Assembly: GCA_001804735.1 (NCBI GenBank)
Contig: MHBC01000006.1
Coordinates: 19,519 to 83,518, forward strand
DNA from: Legionellales bacterium RIFCSPHIGHO2_12_FULL_37_14
Lineage (GTDB): Bacteria; Pseudomonadota; Gammaproteobacteria; Legionellales; Legionellaceae
Length of the DNA: 64,000 nucleotides
Direction of reading: 5' to 3'
The translations under genes and the position numbers were made by a program. The notes beneath the pieces were generated by a model. The model was not told the DNA's origin, did no database searches, and was given only the letters and a program-made list of their open reading frames with translations. Shown in pieces: positions 25,614 through 34,431 of the stretch; position 1 is the first letter of the stretch; the number at the start of each line of letters is the position of its first letter.

Positions 25614-26798
25614 ATGCTTAGAAGATCATTTGCTGCTAAATTTCTATTGCAGCCGCCGCGTTTTGCCAGAAGTTTTTTTAATACCACGGCACATTCTGCC
25701 ACTCCTCCTTCTCTCACTTTAAATAACCAGATTGAAAACCCTAATATCCTCGCCTTCGCAAACAATATCCAAAAACAGCTCCCTTTAAATATTCAGAATG
25801 ACTATTTAAGTAAAATGCAAAAAACGCCTTCAAACTTGCTAGTTACCGAGACTGAAACGTGGCACAAAATAAAAAAGCATTATGACAACACAACGTGCTT
25901 CATGCAATTGCTCTCAACTAAGTATTCTTTTTCTTTCCCACAATGCTTACTAGAGATTAATAGATTACTTTCCGAGGGTGTTATATTTGACCCAGCTGCG
26001 CGTAAAAAGATTATTGAGCATGCAGTAATGCATGATAACGCTGGTATATTAAAACAAATTACGGAAAACCAGTTAAAAGCTAATTCCAACTTTAACTCTA
26101 TAGCCTATTGGACTGAAAAAAACGAGGATATTATTTTGTCCATGGTGGCAAAGGGGCATGGTTTAAACGTCCTCCAGTTTTTTATTGACTACGGTTATAA
26201 TGTCAATACGCTTTACTACGAACCCCTCGAATGGAATTTGCTTCTTGAGCTTGCAAATCATATCACCCATGAAGGCCATCTTAAGTTACTTGATCTTTTG
26301 CTTAGAAAAGGAGCCAAAGTCAACGTTGAGGATGCAGATTATTGTTATACCCCTTTGAAGAGAGCCATTCATTTTTCTTATAAAAAAAATCCTCAGGTTT
26401 GCTTAGCGGCGATTAAACTATTACTTAAGTATGGCGCTGATCCTGCGCTTTCTGATATCTGGCATGATACGGCATTTTATGGTTACTATGATATAATCAA
26501 TTACTTTCTGACTGCAGACTACCCAAAAAAAATAGACATTAACCTTAAAGATAGTAATGGATGCAATGCTGCGCATATCGTATTGAGAAAAAAGAATAAA
26601 ACTTATAAAGATCTGGAGATGATTCAATTACTCATTAAGAAGGGAATTGATACATCCGCTAAAGATAATAAGGGATTCTCCGTAACAGATTACCTAAAGG
26701 AACTAGCTCCTTTATCTATAGAAACAATGACAGGAATGCAGAAAGAAAACGATGTTCACTCGCTATCAACGCCAACTGGCTCAAACTTTAATCTATAA
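25614..26798 (+). CDS. Ankyrin-repeat protein with a mitochondrial-presequence-like N-terminus; candidate effector
   Basis: The 394-residue protein begins MLRRSFAAKFLLQPPRFARS and has no acidic residue until Glu41, with five basic residues in the first 19 and an amphipathic pattern. That is how a eukaryotic mitochondrial targeting sequence looks; R-S-F at 19-21 fits an R-3-type cleavage site. It is not a Sec signal peptide, since there is no hydrophobic core. The C-terminal half carries ankyrin repeats: GHGLNVLQFFIDYGYNVNTL, HLKLLDLLLRKGAKVNVEDA, CLAAIKLLLKYGADPALSD, NLKDSNGCNAAHIVLRKKNK and LEMIQLLIKKGIDTSAKDN. AAGGG precedes the ATG. Ankyrin proteins bind host proteins in related intracellular bacteria; export and targeting are inferred. 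Confidence 0.8.
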   Translation: MLRRSFAAKFLLQPPRFARSFFNTTAHSATPPSLTLNNQIENPNILAFANNIQKQLPLNIQNDYLSKMQKTPSNLLVTETETWHKIKKHYDNTTCFMQLLSTKYSFSFPQCLLEINRLLSEGVIFDPAARKKIIEHAVMHDNAGILKQITENQLKANSNFNSIAYWTEKNEDIILSMVAKGHGLNVLQFFIDYGYNVNTLYYEPLEWNLLLELANHITHEGHLKLLDLLLRKGAKVNVEDADYCYTPLKRAIHFSYKKNPQVCLAAIKLLLKYGADPALSDIWHDTAFYGYYDIINYFLTADYPKKIDINLKDSNGCNAAHIVLRKKNKTYKDLEMIQLLIKKGIDTSAKDNKGFSVTDYLKELAPLSIETMTGMQKENDVHSLSTPTGSNFNL

Positions 26799-26878
26799 GT
26801 TGGAGCAAGCTTCCGCTTGTGTGTTCAAAAGATGCTTGTTATTATGTTGACGTTTTTTCTGGAGCAGTTATAAGAAAA

Positions 26879-27880
26879 ATGATCATTGCACGCACTCCAT
26901 ATAGGGTTTCTTTTTTCGGTGGCGGAACTGATTACCCTCTTTGGTATCAAGAACATGGGGGCGCTGTATTAGCCACGACAATTGATAAATACTGCTATAT
27001 TACCTGTCGTTATTTACCGCCTTTTTTTACTCACAAATATAGACTTGTCTATTCCAAAATAGAAAACGTTCAACATTATGATGAGTTTGAGCATCCTGCA
27101 GTTCGCGCTGTTTTAAAGTGGGCAAAAATGGAATATGGTTTAGAAATACATCACGATGGGGACTTACCTGCGTGCTCAGGATTAGGTTCGTCATCTTCTT
27201 TTACTGTAAGCCTTGTGAATGCTATCTCAGCGCTCCGCGGCAAATATATTCATAAAGAAGAGTTGGCTAACAGCGCTATCTATATTGAGCAAGAGCTTAT
27301 TAAAGAGCATGTAGGATCACAAGATCAAATTTCAGCGGCATACGGCGGATTTAATCGTATTGAATTTAAAAAAAATAATGCCCCCTTTGATGTTGTCCCT
27401 GTTATATTGAATAAAAAACGTTTACAAGAATTACAAAGTCATTTAATGCTTTTCTTTACAGGGTTTTCCCGGATTGCATCTGATATAGCAAAATCGAAGA
27501 TTGATAATTTTAAAAACCGCCATACCGAACTAAAAACCATGACAAAAATGGTTGATGAGGCGATAGAGATTATTCAAAGCCCAACCACACAAATAGCTGA
27601 GTTTGGTAAACTCCTGCATCAAGGATGGTTATATAAACGCAGCCTTTCTAACAAAATATCTACTCCTGAAATTGACGACATTTATCAAGCAGCAAGAAGT
27701 GCAGGCGCTATTGGTGGCAAGATTTTAGGCGCTGGCGGCGGAGGTTTTCTGCTGTTATTTGTTAAGCCTGAATTGCAAGTTAAGGTTCGTGAAAAGCTTC
27801 AGCATCTTATTCATGTTCCTTTTGAATTTGAAAATTCTGGGAGTCGCATCGTTCTATATCAACCAAATGGATTAGCGTAA
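26879..27880 (+). CDS. hddA: GHMP-family heptose-7-phosphate kinase (HddA-like)
   Basis: The natural start is the ATG at 26879 (MIIARTPYRVSFFGGGTDYP); a longer frame has no support. The 333-residue protein is a GHMP kinase: N-terminal substrate motif RVSFFGGGTDYPLWY, ATP motif ACSGLGSSSSFTVSL near residue 98, and C-terminal GAIGGKILGAGGGGFLLLF. The GGGTDYP motif and length match D-glycero-D-manno-heptose-7-phosphate 1-kinases. It opens a cluster with GmhA- and HddC-like genes, which supports heptose 7-phosphate as substrate. Its stop is four bases before the transketolase gene. Confidence 0.85.
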   Translation: MIIARTPYRVSFFGGGTDYPLWYQEHGGAVLATTIDKYCYITCRYLPPFFTHKYRLVYSKIENVQHYDEFEHPAVRAVLKWAKMEYGLEIHHDGDLPACSGLGSSSSFTVSLVNAISALRGKYIHKEELANSAIYIEQELIKEHVGSQDQISAAYGGFNRIEFKKNNAPFDVVPVILNKKRLQELQSHLMLFFTGFSRIASDIAKSKIDNFKNRHTELKTMTKMVDEAIEIIQSPTTQIAEFGKLLHQGWLYKRSLSNKISTPEIDDIYQAARSAGAIGGKILGAGGGGFLLLFVKPELQVKVREKLQHLIHVPFEFENSGSRIVLYQPNGLA

Positions 27881-27884
27881 AAAT

Positions 27885-28703
27885 ATGCCAAATGATCGAT
27901 ATTTTCTGCGTGACAAGGCGCAATGGGTGTGGCGTGAAACACTTAAAATTCATAGGCGTGCGCCGGAAACGCGTTTAGCCTCTTCACTTTCCGTGATTGA
28001 AATCTTTGTTGCATTATACTATGGGGGCATATTGCGCTACACTCCAAGTGCACCATGGGCGGAAAATCGTGACAGATGTATTATTAGTAAAGGCCATGGG
28101 TCTATTTGTATGTACCCTATTTTAGCTGATTTGGGGTTTTTCCCTATGGAAGAGTTACAGCGCGTTTGTCAAGCTGGCAGTTTTTTAGGTGGTATTCCTG
28201 ATCCTGTTATTCCTGGGTATGAAACAGTCAATGGGTCTTTAGGACATGGGCTTGGTGTTGGAACTGGGATGGCTTTAGGATTGAAGGCGAAAAAGAGCGA
28301 GAGAAATGTTTTTGTAATAACTGGTGATGGCGAGTTGCACGAAGGCGCTAATTGGGAGGCCATAATGTTTGCAGCTCACCACAAACTAGATAATCTCCAT
28401 CTTATTGTGGATGATAATAAAATCAGTATGCTGGATTATACAGCTAATATCATTGCAAAGCGTTCACTCATTGCTCAATTAGAAGCATTTGGCTGGGAAT
28501 GTCAGGAGGTTAATGGGCATGACGCAGCGCTTGTGCAAACATCCCTTTTACACATGAGCGCGCAATCACATGGCAAACCAAAAGCCTTAATTGCCCATAC
28601 CAGGAAAGGCATGGGCGTTCCATCAATCGAAAATGCTGCATTAAGCCACATAATGAATCCCAAGCCTGAAGAACTTGACGCGCTACTGGAGGAGCAAAGT
28701 TGA
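27885..28703 (+). CDS. Transketolase-like enzyme, N-terminal (thiamine diphosphate-binding) subunit
   Basis: The 272-residue protein corresponds to the first domain of transketolase. It has SKGHGSICMYPIL (the conserved His of substrate/TPP handling), GSLGHGLGVGTGMALGLK, and the TPP motif VITGDGELHEGANWEAIMFAAHHKLDNLHLIVDDN (GDG...N; split here). The second domain is a separate gene that starts one base into this stop codon. Split transketolases are typical of archaea and of special sugar clusters. In this cluster it could make sedoheptulose 7-phosphate, or add a two-carbon branch to a keto sugar. Confidence 0.88.
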   Translation: MPNDRYFLRDKAQWVWRETLKIHRRAPETRLASSLSVIEIFVALYYGGILRYTPSAPWAENRDRCIISKGHGSICMYPILADLGFFPMEELQRVCQAGSFLGGIPDPVIPGYETVNGSLGHGLGVGTGMALGLKAKKSERNVFVITGDGELHEGANWEAIMFAAHHKLDNLHLIVDDNKISMLDYTANIIAKRSLIAQLEAFGWECQEVNGHDAALVQTSLLHMSAQSHGKPKALIAHTRKGMGVPSIENAALSHIMNPKPEELDALLEEQS

Positions 28704-29677
28704 TGACTCTAAAACCTCCCGCCATGCGCGATGCTTTTCTTAACCGGATCTGTCAGGCAATGGAAAGTGATGATCGGATCTTTTTTGTCAGCTCTGACTT
28801 TGGCTCACCTGTTTTGGATAAAATAAGGCAAAACTTCAACGCAAGGTTTATTAATGTAGGGATAGCAGAGCAAAACCTTATTAATGTGTCAGCTGGCCTT
28901 GCAGTTGAGGGATTCAAAGTTTTTGCTTATGCCATTGCTCCATTTATTACCATGCGGTGTTATGAGCAAACACGTGTTAGTCTTGCCCTACTTTCGGTGG
29001 TGCGTCCCATTAATGTTACGTTAATTGGCGTTGGCGCAGGTTATAGCTATGTTGTTTCTGGCCCAACACATCAATGCTATGAAGATTTGACCCTGATGCG
29101 TGCTATGCCAAATATGCAAGTATACTCTCCTGCTGATTATGTAACCGCAGCGAATTTTTTTGATCTTTGCTTAAGGAACAATGGACCAAAATATTTAAGA
29201 CTTGATGCGCAAGTACTGCCCCAAATATACCATGAAGATAAATTCCCTGATGTTGCCCATGGTTTTTATGTTCATCAAAAAGGCAATGGGGTTTGTCTTT
29301 TAGCAACTGGTTATATGTTACACACGGCAATGAAAGTTGCCAAGAGTTTAAGTTTGGCGGGCTTAACCGTTGGGATTATTGATCTCTTTAATATCAGTGA
29401 TTTTGCAGGTGACGCGCTTGCTGCAACACTTGCTCAATATAAAGGCGTTGTGACTATGGAAGAAGGTTTTCGTGGTCGTGGTGGTGTTGATTCAATGATG
29501 TTTGAGTTTCTAGCAAGGCGTGGCATGGATCAAAAAATACTAAACATAGGAGTTGATGGCGGATATCGGTTTGAGTTGGGAAGTCGAGATAAGCTACATG
29601 AAGATGTTGGTATTGGATGTGAAGTTGTAAGCAAAAAGGTGAAAGAATTTATAGACAATATAAATGGGAAGTTATAA
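28703..29677 (+). CDS. Transketolase-like enzyme, C-terminal (pyrimidine-binding) subunit
   Basis: The 324-residue protein begins at the ATG at 28703, which overlaps the previous stop by one base and follows GGAGG. It holds the PYR domain (SSDFGSPVL, RFINVGIAEQNLINVSAGLA with the catalytic Glu, FITMRCYEQTR, PTHQCYEDLTLMRAMP) and the C-terminal domain (LLATGYMLHTAMKVA, GIIDLFNI, EEGFRGRGGVDSM). With the preceding gene it makes a complete heteromeric transketolase. The local copy suggests a dedicated carbon supply for the sugar pathway and not the central pentose-phosphate enzyme, which is usually one polypeptide in gammaproteobacteria. Confidence 0.88.
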   Translation: MTLKPPAMRDAFLNRICQAMESDDRIFFVSSDFGSPVLDKIRQNFNARFINVGIAEQNLINVSAGLAVEGFKVFAYAIAPFITMRCYEQTRVSLALLSVVRPINVTLIGVGAGYSYVVSGPTHQCYEDLTLMRAMPNMQVYSPADYVTAANFFDLCLRNNGPKYLRLDAQVLPQIYHEDKFPDVAHGFYVHQKGNGVCLLATGYMLHTAMKVAKSLSLAGLTVGIIDLFNISDFAGDALAATLAQYKGVVTMEEGFRGRGGVDSMMFEFLARRGMDQKILNIGVDGGYRFELGSRDKLHEDVGIGCEVVSKKVKEFIDNINGKL

Positions 29678-29693
29678 TTAAATAGGACAAAAA

Positions 29694-30881
29694 ATGAAAT
29701 ATCCATTGATGCGTAATAATATTCTGCGGGAAGATCTCGATGTTGTGATTGATTACCTCAAGCAAGATGATCCTATACTGACTCATGGAGCAAATGTACG
29801 CGCTTTTGAGGAAGAGTGGTCCAAGTGGCTTAACGTTAAGTACAGCGTTTTTGTAAACTCAGGCGCTTCAGCTAATCTTTTAACCCTGGCAATCCTCAAA
29901 ATAAAACATCCCAATGGAGGAGAGGTTATAACGCCGCCTCTAGGCTGGGTTTCAGATGTTGCTGCGGTTTTGCAAAATGGGTTTACCCCGGTCTTTGTGG
30001 ATGTCGACAGACATACTCTAGCGATGGATCCTCTGCAAATCATTGCTAAAATCACCGATAATACCCGCGCTGTTTTGTTAACTCATGTGCAAGGTTATAA
30101 TGGTTTGACTGATGATTTATTGGCTGAGTTGAAAAAGCGGAATATTCCTTTAATAGAGGATGTATGTGAGTCGCATGGCGCCACGCATAATGGGAAAAAA
30201 TTAGGTTCTTTTGGCTGGATTTCAAATTTCTCTTATTACTATGCCCACCATATGAGCACAATAGAAGGTGGCATGATCTGTTCTGATGATCCTGTAGTTT
30301 ATCAACAAGCAAGGATGCTGCGTTCTCATGGTATGGTACGTGAGGCGAGCGATGCGGAAGTGCGAAATATTTATCAGTTGGAAAATCCTGATTTAAATCC
30401 TGATTTTATCTTTGCATTTCCTGCATATAACACGCGCAACACCGAAATTGGTGGGCTTTTGGGGCGTAATCAATTGAAAAGGCTTGATGAGAATGTTACA
30501 CGCCGTACCCAAAATTTACAGCGTTTTTTACGGCTAATTGATTCTACTATCTACCGCGTTGACTTTAAAACAGAAGGTTCTAGCAACTATGCTTTTACGC
30601 TTATTTTAAAGCACAGAGATCCTGATTTAGTTAATAAACTGATGGAGCATATGCGTAAGCACGGTATTGAGTTTCGCCGCGGTAGCGCAGGAGGTGGAAA
30701 TCAAATCCGCCAACCTTACCTTAAGAACATTGTACCAAAAGATCATCACCTTAACTTTCCCGAAACTGAACATATCCATTTTTATGGATTCTATATTGGC
30801 AACTTTCCTGACTTAAAAGAACATGAAGTGGATGAAATTTGTTCTATTCTCAATTCTGTTAAAGTCACTAGCGAAGTTTGA
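29694..30881 (+). CDS. DegT/DnrJ-fold enzyme with His in place of the PLP lysine; likely sugar 3-dehydratase (ColD/E1-like)
   Basis: The 395-residue protein has the DegT fold: SVFVNSGASANLLTLAI, GGEVITPPLGWVSDV, VFVDVDRHTLAMD, and LIEDVCESHGATHNGKKLGSFG. At the site where aminotransferases carry the Schiff-base lysine (SFxxxKxxxxGEGG), this one reads YYYAHHMSTIEGGM, so His replaces Lys. The same change defines ColD (GDP-4-keto-6-deoxymannose 3-dehydratase, about 388 residues) and the E1 CDP-sugar 3-dehydrase, which use pyridoxamine phosphate to remove a 3-hydroxyl. I infer a nucleotide-sugar 3-deoxygenation. The real substrate in a heptose cluster is unknown. It is 16 bases after the transketolase gene. 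Confidence 0.82.
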   Translation: MKYPLMRNNILREDLDVVIDYLKQDDPILTHGANVRAFEEEWSKWLNVKYSVFVNSGASANLLTLAILKIKHPNGGEVITPPLGWVSDVAAVLQNGFTPVFVDVDRHTLAMDPLQIIAKITDNTRAVLLTHVQGYNGLTDDLLAELKKRNIPLIEDVCESHGATHNGKKLGSFGWISNFSYYYAHHMSTIEGGMICSDDPVVYQQARMLRSHGMVREASDAEVRNIYQLENPDLNPDFIFAFPAYNTRNTEIGGLLGRNQLKRLDENVTRRTQNLQRFLRLIDSTIYRVDFKTEGSSNYAFTLILKHRDPDLVNKLMEHMRKHGIEFRRGSAGGGNQIRQPYLKNIVPKDHHLNFPETEHIHFYGFYIGNFPDLKEHEVDEICSILNSVKVTSEV

Positions 30882-30885
30882 ATAT

Positions 30886-31605
30886 ATGGGGATTAATGCG
30901 ATTATTCTTGCAGGAGGTCTTGGGACACGCTTACGGAGTGTTGTGAACGATGTGCCAAAACCCATGGCACCAATTGCACATAGACCTTTTCTTGAGTATT
31001 TGCTTGATTATTGGATTCTCCAGGGTGTGGAGAGATTTATTATCTCTGTTGGCTACAAACATGAGACGATTATAGAGCATTTTGGATCGCAATATAATGG
31101 CATTCGTATTGATTATGCCATCGAACATACCCCCTTGGGTACTGCAGGTGGCCTCCTACTGGCCGCACAGCAGATAGACGCTGATTCGTCATTTCTGGTG
31201 CTAAATGGAGACACTTACTTCGCTGTTACATTGCAAACATTAATTGAGTTTGCAAAAACCCATGACGCCGATTGGTGTTTTTCATTGTTTAAAGCAAATG
31301 ATCCAAAAAGATATTTAGGGTTGTCCGTTGCACCTAATGGTAGAATTCAAGCATTAGCAAGCGCCTCCCAAGCATCTTGTTTAGCAAATGGCGGTGTTTA
31401 TTGGGTTAGGCAGCGCGCGCTTATGGATTATAAGGATAAAGTAGCGCAAGATAAAAAGCTTTCTTTGGAGGATGATTTATTTTTGCTAATCTTAAAGCAG
31501 CAGCGGGTTTTTGGTCTTGCCTTCCAAGGCACGTTTATAGATATTGGTGTTCCAGATGATTACTATCGATCTCAGTTTGTAATTAAAAACAAGGAGTTGG
31601 CATGA
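30886..31605 (+). CDS. hddC: Heptose-1-phosphate nucleotidyltransferase (HddC-like)
   Basis: I start at the ATG at 30886, four bases after the previous stop. The 239-residue protein has the nucleotidyltransferase signature IILAGGLGTRLRSVVNDVPKPMAPI (read as LAGGLGTRL and VPKPMAPI), VLNGDTYFAV with the metal-binding Asp, and SLEDDLF near residue 200. Length and sequence are those of HddC/GDP- or ADP-heptose-forming enzymes and short hexose-1-P transferases. It would activate heptose 1-phosphate with a nucleotide. The next gene overlaps by four bases (ATGA). Confidence 0.85.
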   Translation: MGINAIILAGGLGTRLRSVVNDVPKPMAPIAHRPFLEYLLDYWILQGVERFIISVGYKHETIIEHFGSQYNGIRIDYAIEHTPLGTAGGLLLAAQQIDADSSFLVLNGDTYFAVTLQTLIEFAKTHDADWCFSLFKANDPKRYLGLSVAPNGRIQALASASQASCLANGGVYWVRQRALMDYKDKVAQDKKLSLEDDLFLLILKQQRVFGLAFQGTFIDIGVPDDYYRSQFVIKNKELA

Positions 31606-32255
31606 CAGGGCAGCGTGAGTTTTTCGTCGATTTAATAAAAAAAAATATTGAAACTTCAATAGAGGCTAAATTAAAACTTTTAAATAATAAAGATACTCTA
31701 ACCATCTTTGCCGAAGCAACTAACATGGTTGTCAAACATTATCACCTTGGTGGCAGACTCTATATTGCGGGAAATGGTGGTTCAGCGGCTGATGCACAGC
31801 ACTTAGCAGCTGAGTTTGTCAGTAAACTAGCTATGGATAGAGATCCTCTTCCAGCAGAAGCGTTAACTGTTGACAGCTCAATTATTACCGCTATAGGTAA
31901 TGACTATGGCTATGACAACATTTTTTCGCGGCAACTTGCGGCAAAGGCTACAGCAAAAGATGTCTTCTTAGGAATAACGACATCAGGCCATTCACCTAAC
32001 ATTATCAACGCGCTTAAGACGTGCCTAAAAATGGCCATACCAAGCTTGGTATTTTGTGGTAGAGATGGGGGAGAAGTTAAGAACCTTACTGATTTTTGTA
32101 TTATCGCGCCAGGCGAACAAACAAGCGTGATCCAAGAGTTACACATTGTCCTTGCCCATACGCTTTGTGAAAGTGTTGAGCAAGCGATATTTGGACATTT
32201 ACCCCAAACGTTATCAACACCGCAGTTGATGAAAACTAACCTTGAAGCAATATAA
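31602..32255 (+). CDS. gmhA: Sedoheptulose-7-phosphate isomerase (GmhA-like)
   Basis: The 217-residue SIS-domain protein has AGNGGSAADAQHLAAEFVSK (the GmhA signature), GITTSGHSPNIINAL, and a C-terminal EQTSVIQELHIVLAHTLCESVE. GmhA converts sedoheptulose 7-phosphate to D-glycero-D-manno-heptose 7-phosphate, the first step of heptose synthesis. It is about 25 residues longer than E. coli GmhA at both ends. GGAG precedes the ATG, and the start overlaps hddC by four bases. Together with the upstream kinase and nucleotidyltransferase it completes an activation route apart from a phosphatase (GmhB), which I do not see here. Confidence 0.9.
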   Translation: MTGQREFFVDLIKKNIETSIEAKLKLLNNKDTLTIFAEATNMVVKHYHLGGRLYIAGNGGSAADAQHLAAEFVSKLAMDRDPLPAEALTVDSSIITAIGNDYGYDNIFSRQLAAKATAKDVFLGITTSGHSPNIINALKTCLKMAIPSLVFCGRDGGEVKNLTDFCIIAPGEQTSVIQELHIVLAHTLCESVEQAIFGHLPQTLSTPQLMKTNLEAI

Positions 32256-32268
32256 ATAGGAAATAAAT

Positions 32269-33207
32269 ATGAGCTATAACATTCTTGTAACAGGAGGCGC
32301 AGGTTACCTTGGATCTACTTTGGTCCCAGATTTACTTAACGATGGTCATACAGTTACGGTGCTAGATAATTTTATGTTTCGGCAAGCGAGTCTGCATCAT
32401 GTCTGTAATAACCCAAATTTTAATGTGGTTAAGGGGGATATTCGCCTTGAAAGCACCATGGCGCCCTTACTAAAAAAAGCAGATCTTGTGATCCCATTGG
32501 CGGCTTTGGTCGGCGCCCCAATATGTAATTTTGATCCAGTTGGAGCAAGCTCTATTAATCATGCAGCGATATCGATGATGCTTAAGCTTATGTCGAAAAA
32601 CCAACGCATCATAATGCCAACAACCAACAGCGCTTATGGCACAGGGGATAAAAATAACTTTTGTACCGAAGAATCTCCATTAAGACCAATATCACTTTAT
32701 GCGCAAGAAAAAGTGAAGGTTGAACAAGAACTCATGCAGCGTGAAAATGCAATTAGCTTTCGATTAGCCACAGTGTTCGGGATGTCTCCTAGAATGCGTC
32801 TTGATCTGTTGGTCAATGATTTTACCTATCGTGCTGTCCATGATAAGTTTATTGTGTTGTTCGAAAGCTCATTTAAACGTAATTATATTCATGTACGTGA
32901 TGTCTCGCGCGCCTTTCGCCACGGGATTGCTAATTTTGAAACTATGAAAGGGCAAATTTATAATGTTGGTCTTTCAGATGCGAATATTTCTAAACGTGAA
33001 TTATGTGAAAAGATTCAACAGCAAATACCTGACTTTGTTTACGTTGATGCTCCAATTGGCAAAGATCAAGATCAACGAAATTATATTGTTTCAAATGCCA
33101 AAATAGAAAAAACTGGCTTTAAGCCATCGGTATCTTTGGAAAATGGCATTGCTGAATTGATTAAGGGTTATACAATGATAAAAAATAACCAATATAGTAA
33201 TGTCTAA
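32269..33207 (+). CDS. Extended-SDR NAD-dependent sugar epimerase/dehydratase
   Basis: The 312-residue protein has the Rossmann motif VTGGAGYLGSTLVPDLL, DIRLESTM, a PLAALVGAP segment, TTNSAYG (Ser of the triad) and YAQEKVKVE (YxxxK). It acts on a nucleotide sugar (epimerase, dehydratase or reductase). It lies 13 bases after gmhA and overlaps the next gene by one base. Function would fit modification of the NDP-heptose or deoxy-heptose at C4/C6. The catalytic residues appear intact. Confidence 0.85.
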   Translation: MSYNILVTGGAGYLGSTLVPDLLNDGHTVTVLDNFMFRQASLHHVCNNPNFNVVKGDIRLESTMAPLLKKADLVIPLAALVGAPICNFDPVGASSINHAAISMMLKLMSKNQRIIMPTTNSAYGTGDKNNFCTEESPLRPISLYAQEKVKVEQELMQRENAISFRLATVFGMSPRMRLDLLVNDFTYRAVHDKFIVLFESSFKRNYIHVRDVSRAFRHGIANFETMKGQIYNVGLSDANISKRELCEKIQQQIPDFVYVDAPIGKDQDQRNYIVSNAKIEKTGFKPSVSLENGIAELIKGYTMIKNNQYSNV

Positions 33208-34412
33208 TGCACAGTTTTGATTTTGTAATTATTGGATCTGGTATTGTTGGTATGGCCGTTGCGCGCTCTATTAAGCAACGCATGCCAAATGCCACGGTTG
33301 CCGTGCTTGAAAAAGAACCGCATTACGGATTGCATGCAAGCGGGCGTAATAGCGGTGTTTTGCACTGCGGGATCTATTACGGTAGTGATACCTTAAAGGC
33401 AAAAGTTTGCTCCCAAGGTGCGTTTAGGATGCTAGAATTTGCTGAAGAGTATGCTATACCTTATGCAAAATCAGGAAAGTTAATCTTAGCTACACAAAGC
33501 GATCAGCTAGCAACCATTGATAGCCTGATGAACAATGCGCGCCTAAATGGTATTAAGGCAGAGCGAGTTAATCAGCAGGAGATTAAATCTATTGAGCCTA
33601 AAGTTGTAGATTCACCTCTAGGCATCTTTTGTCCTGATACTGCAGTCATCGATAGCCTTGCTGTATTAAAGCAACTCAACTTACTTTTACAAAAAGCTGG
33701 GGTGCAGTTTTTCTTTAATTGTGCAGCTAAAGGCCTCAAGTTGACCAGTAAAAATACCCTTTTGACCACCCAAGGAAATTTTGCGTATGGTTATCTTTAT
33801 AATTGTGCTGGTGCTCATGCAGATACAATAGCTCGCTGGTTTGGTTTAGCTGCTGACTATGCGTTGATCCCATTTAAAGGAATTTACTGGAAATTAAGCA
33901 GCGCGGCAAATCACTTGGTGCGCGCTAGCATTTACCCTGTGCCCAATATTGCGCTCCCATTTTTAGGCGTGCATCTTACCCGCGGGATTAATGGCGAGGT
34001 TTACGTTGGGCCAACCGCAATCCCAGTATTAGGAAGAGAAAACTACCATATGCATGAAGGCATACAATTTTTTGAAGCATTAAAGATAGGTGCGCGCTTA
34101 GCACTTATGTATTTATCTAATCAAAATAATTTCCGCTTATTGGCTAACATGGAGTTAGCCAAATATAGAAAAAATGCATTCCTTGCTGCCGCGCAAAAAC
34201 TTGTGCCAGCCTTGCAAAAGGACGATCTCATTCCTTCTCCAAAGGTAGGCATTCGTCCACAACTCGTTGATCTAAAAACTAAGAAACTTGAGATGGACTA
34301 TATTATTGAAACAACCAAACATTCGACACATGTATTGAACGCAATCTCGCCAGCATTTACAAGCTCGTTTGCTTTTGCAGATCTGATTATTAATAAAAGT
34401 GGAATTATTTAA
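33207..34412 (+). CDS. FAD-dependent oxidoreductase of the L-2-hydroxyglutarate oxidase (LhgO) type
   Basis: The 401-residue protein has an N-terminal FAD-binding GSGIVGMAVARSIKQ, HASGRNSGVLHCGIYY (typical of LhgO/YgaF), KVCSQGAFRMLEFAEEY, and C-terminal PSPKVGIRPQLVD. LhgO enzymes oxidise L-2-hydroxyglutarate or a similar 2-hydroxy acid and pass electrons to the membrane quinone pool. In a sugar cluster this is unexpected; a hydroxyl on a carbohydrate acid may be the substrate. The start overlaps the epimerase stop by one base, so it is part of the same operon. Confidence 0.82.
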   Translation: MHSFDFVIIGSGIVGMAVARSIKQRMPNATVAVLEKEPHYGLHASGRNSGVLHCGIYYGSDTLKAKVCSQGAFRMLEFAEEYAIPYAKSGKLILATQSDQLATIDSLMNNARLNGIKAERVNQQEIKSIEPKVVDSPLGIFCPDTAVIDSLAVLKQLNLLLQKAGVQFFFNCAAKGLKLTSKNTLLTTQGNFAYGYLYNCAGAHADTIARWFGLAADYALIPFKGIYWKLSSAANHLVRASIYPVPNIALPFLGVHLTRGINGEVYVGPTAIPVLGRENYHMHEGIQFFEALKIGARLALMYLSNQNNFRLLANMELAKYRKNAFLAAAQKLVPALQKDDLIPSPKVGIRPQLVDLKTKKLEMDYIIETTKHSTHVLNAISPAFTSSFAFADLIINKSGII

Positions 34413-34431
34413 AATAAAAATAGGATAAATG

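Noticed and set aside
29694-30881. Calling the DegT-fold gene an aminotransferase
   Set aside because: The PLP lysine is replaced by His, which removes transaminase chemistry and fits 3-dehydratases.
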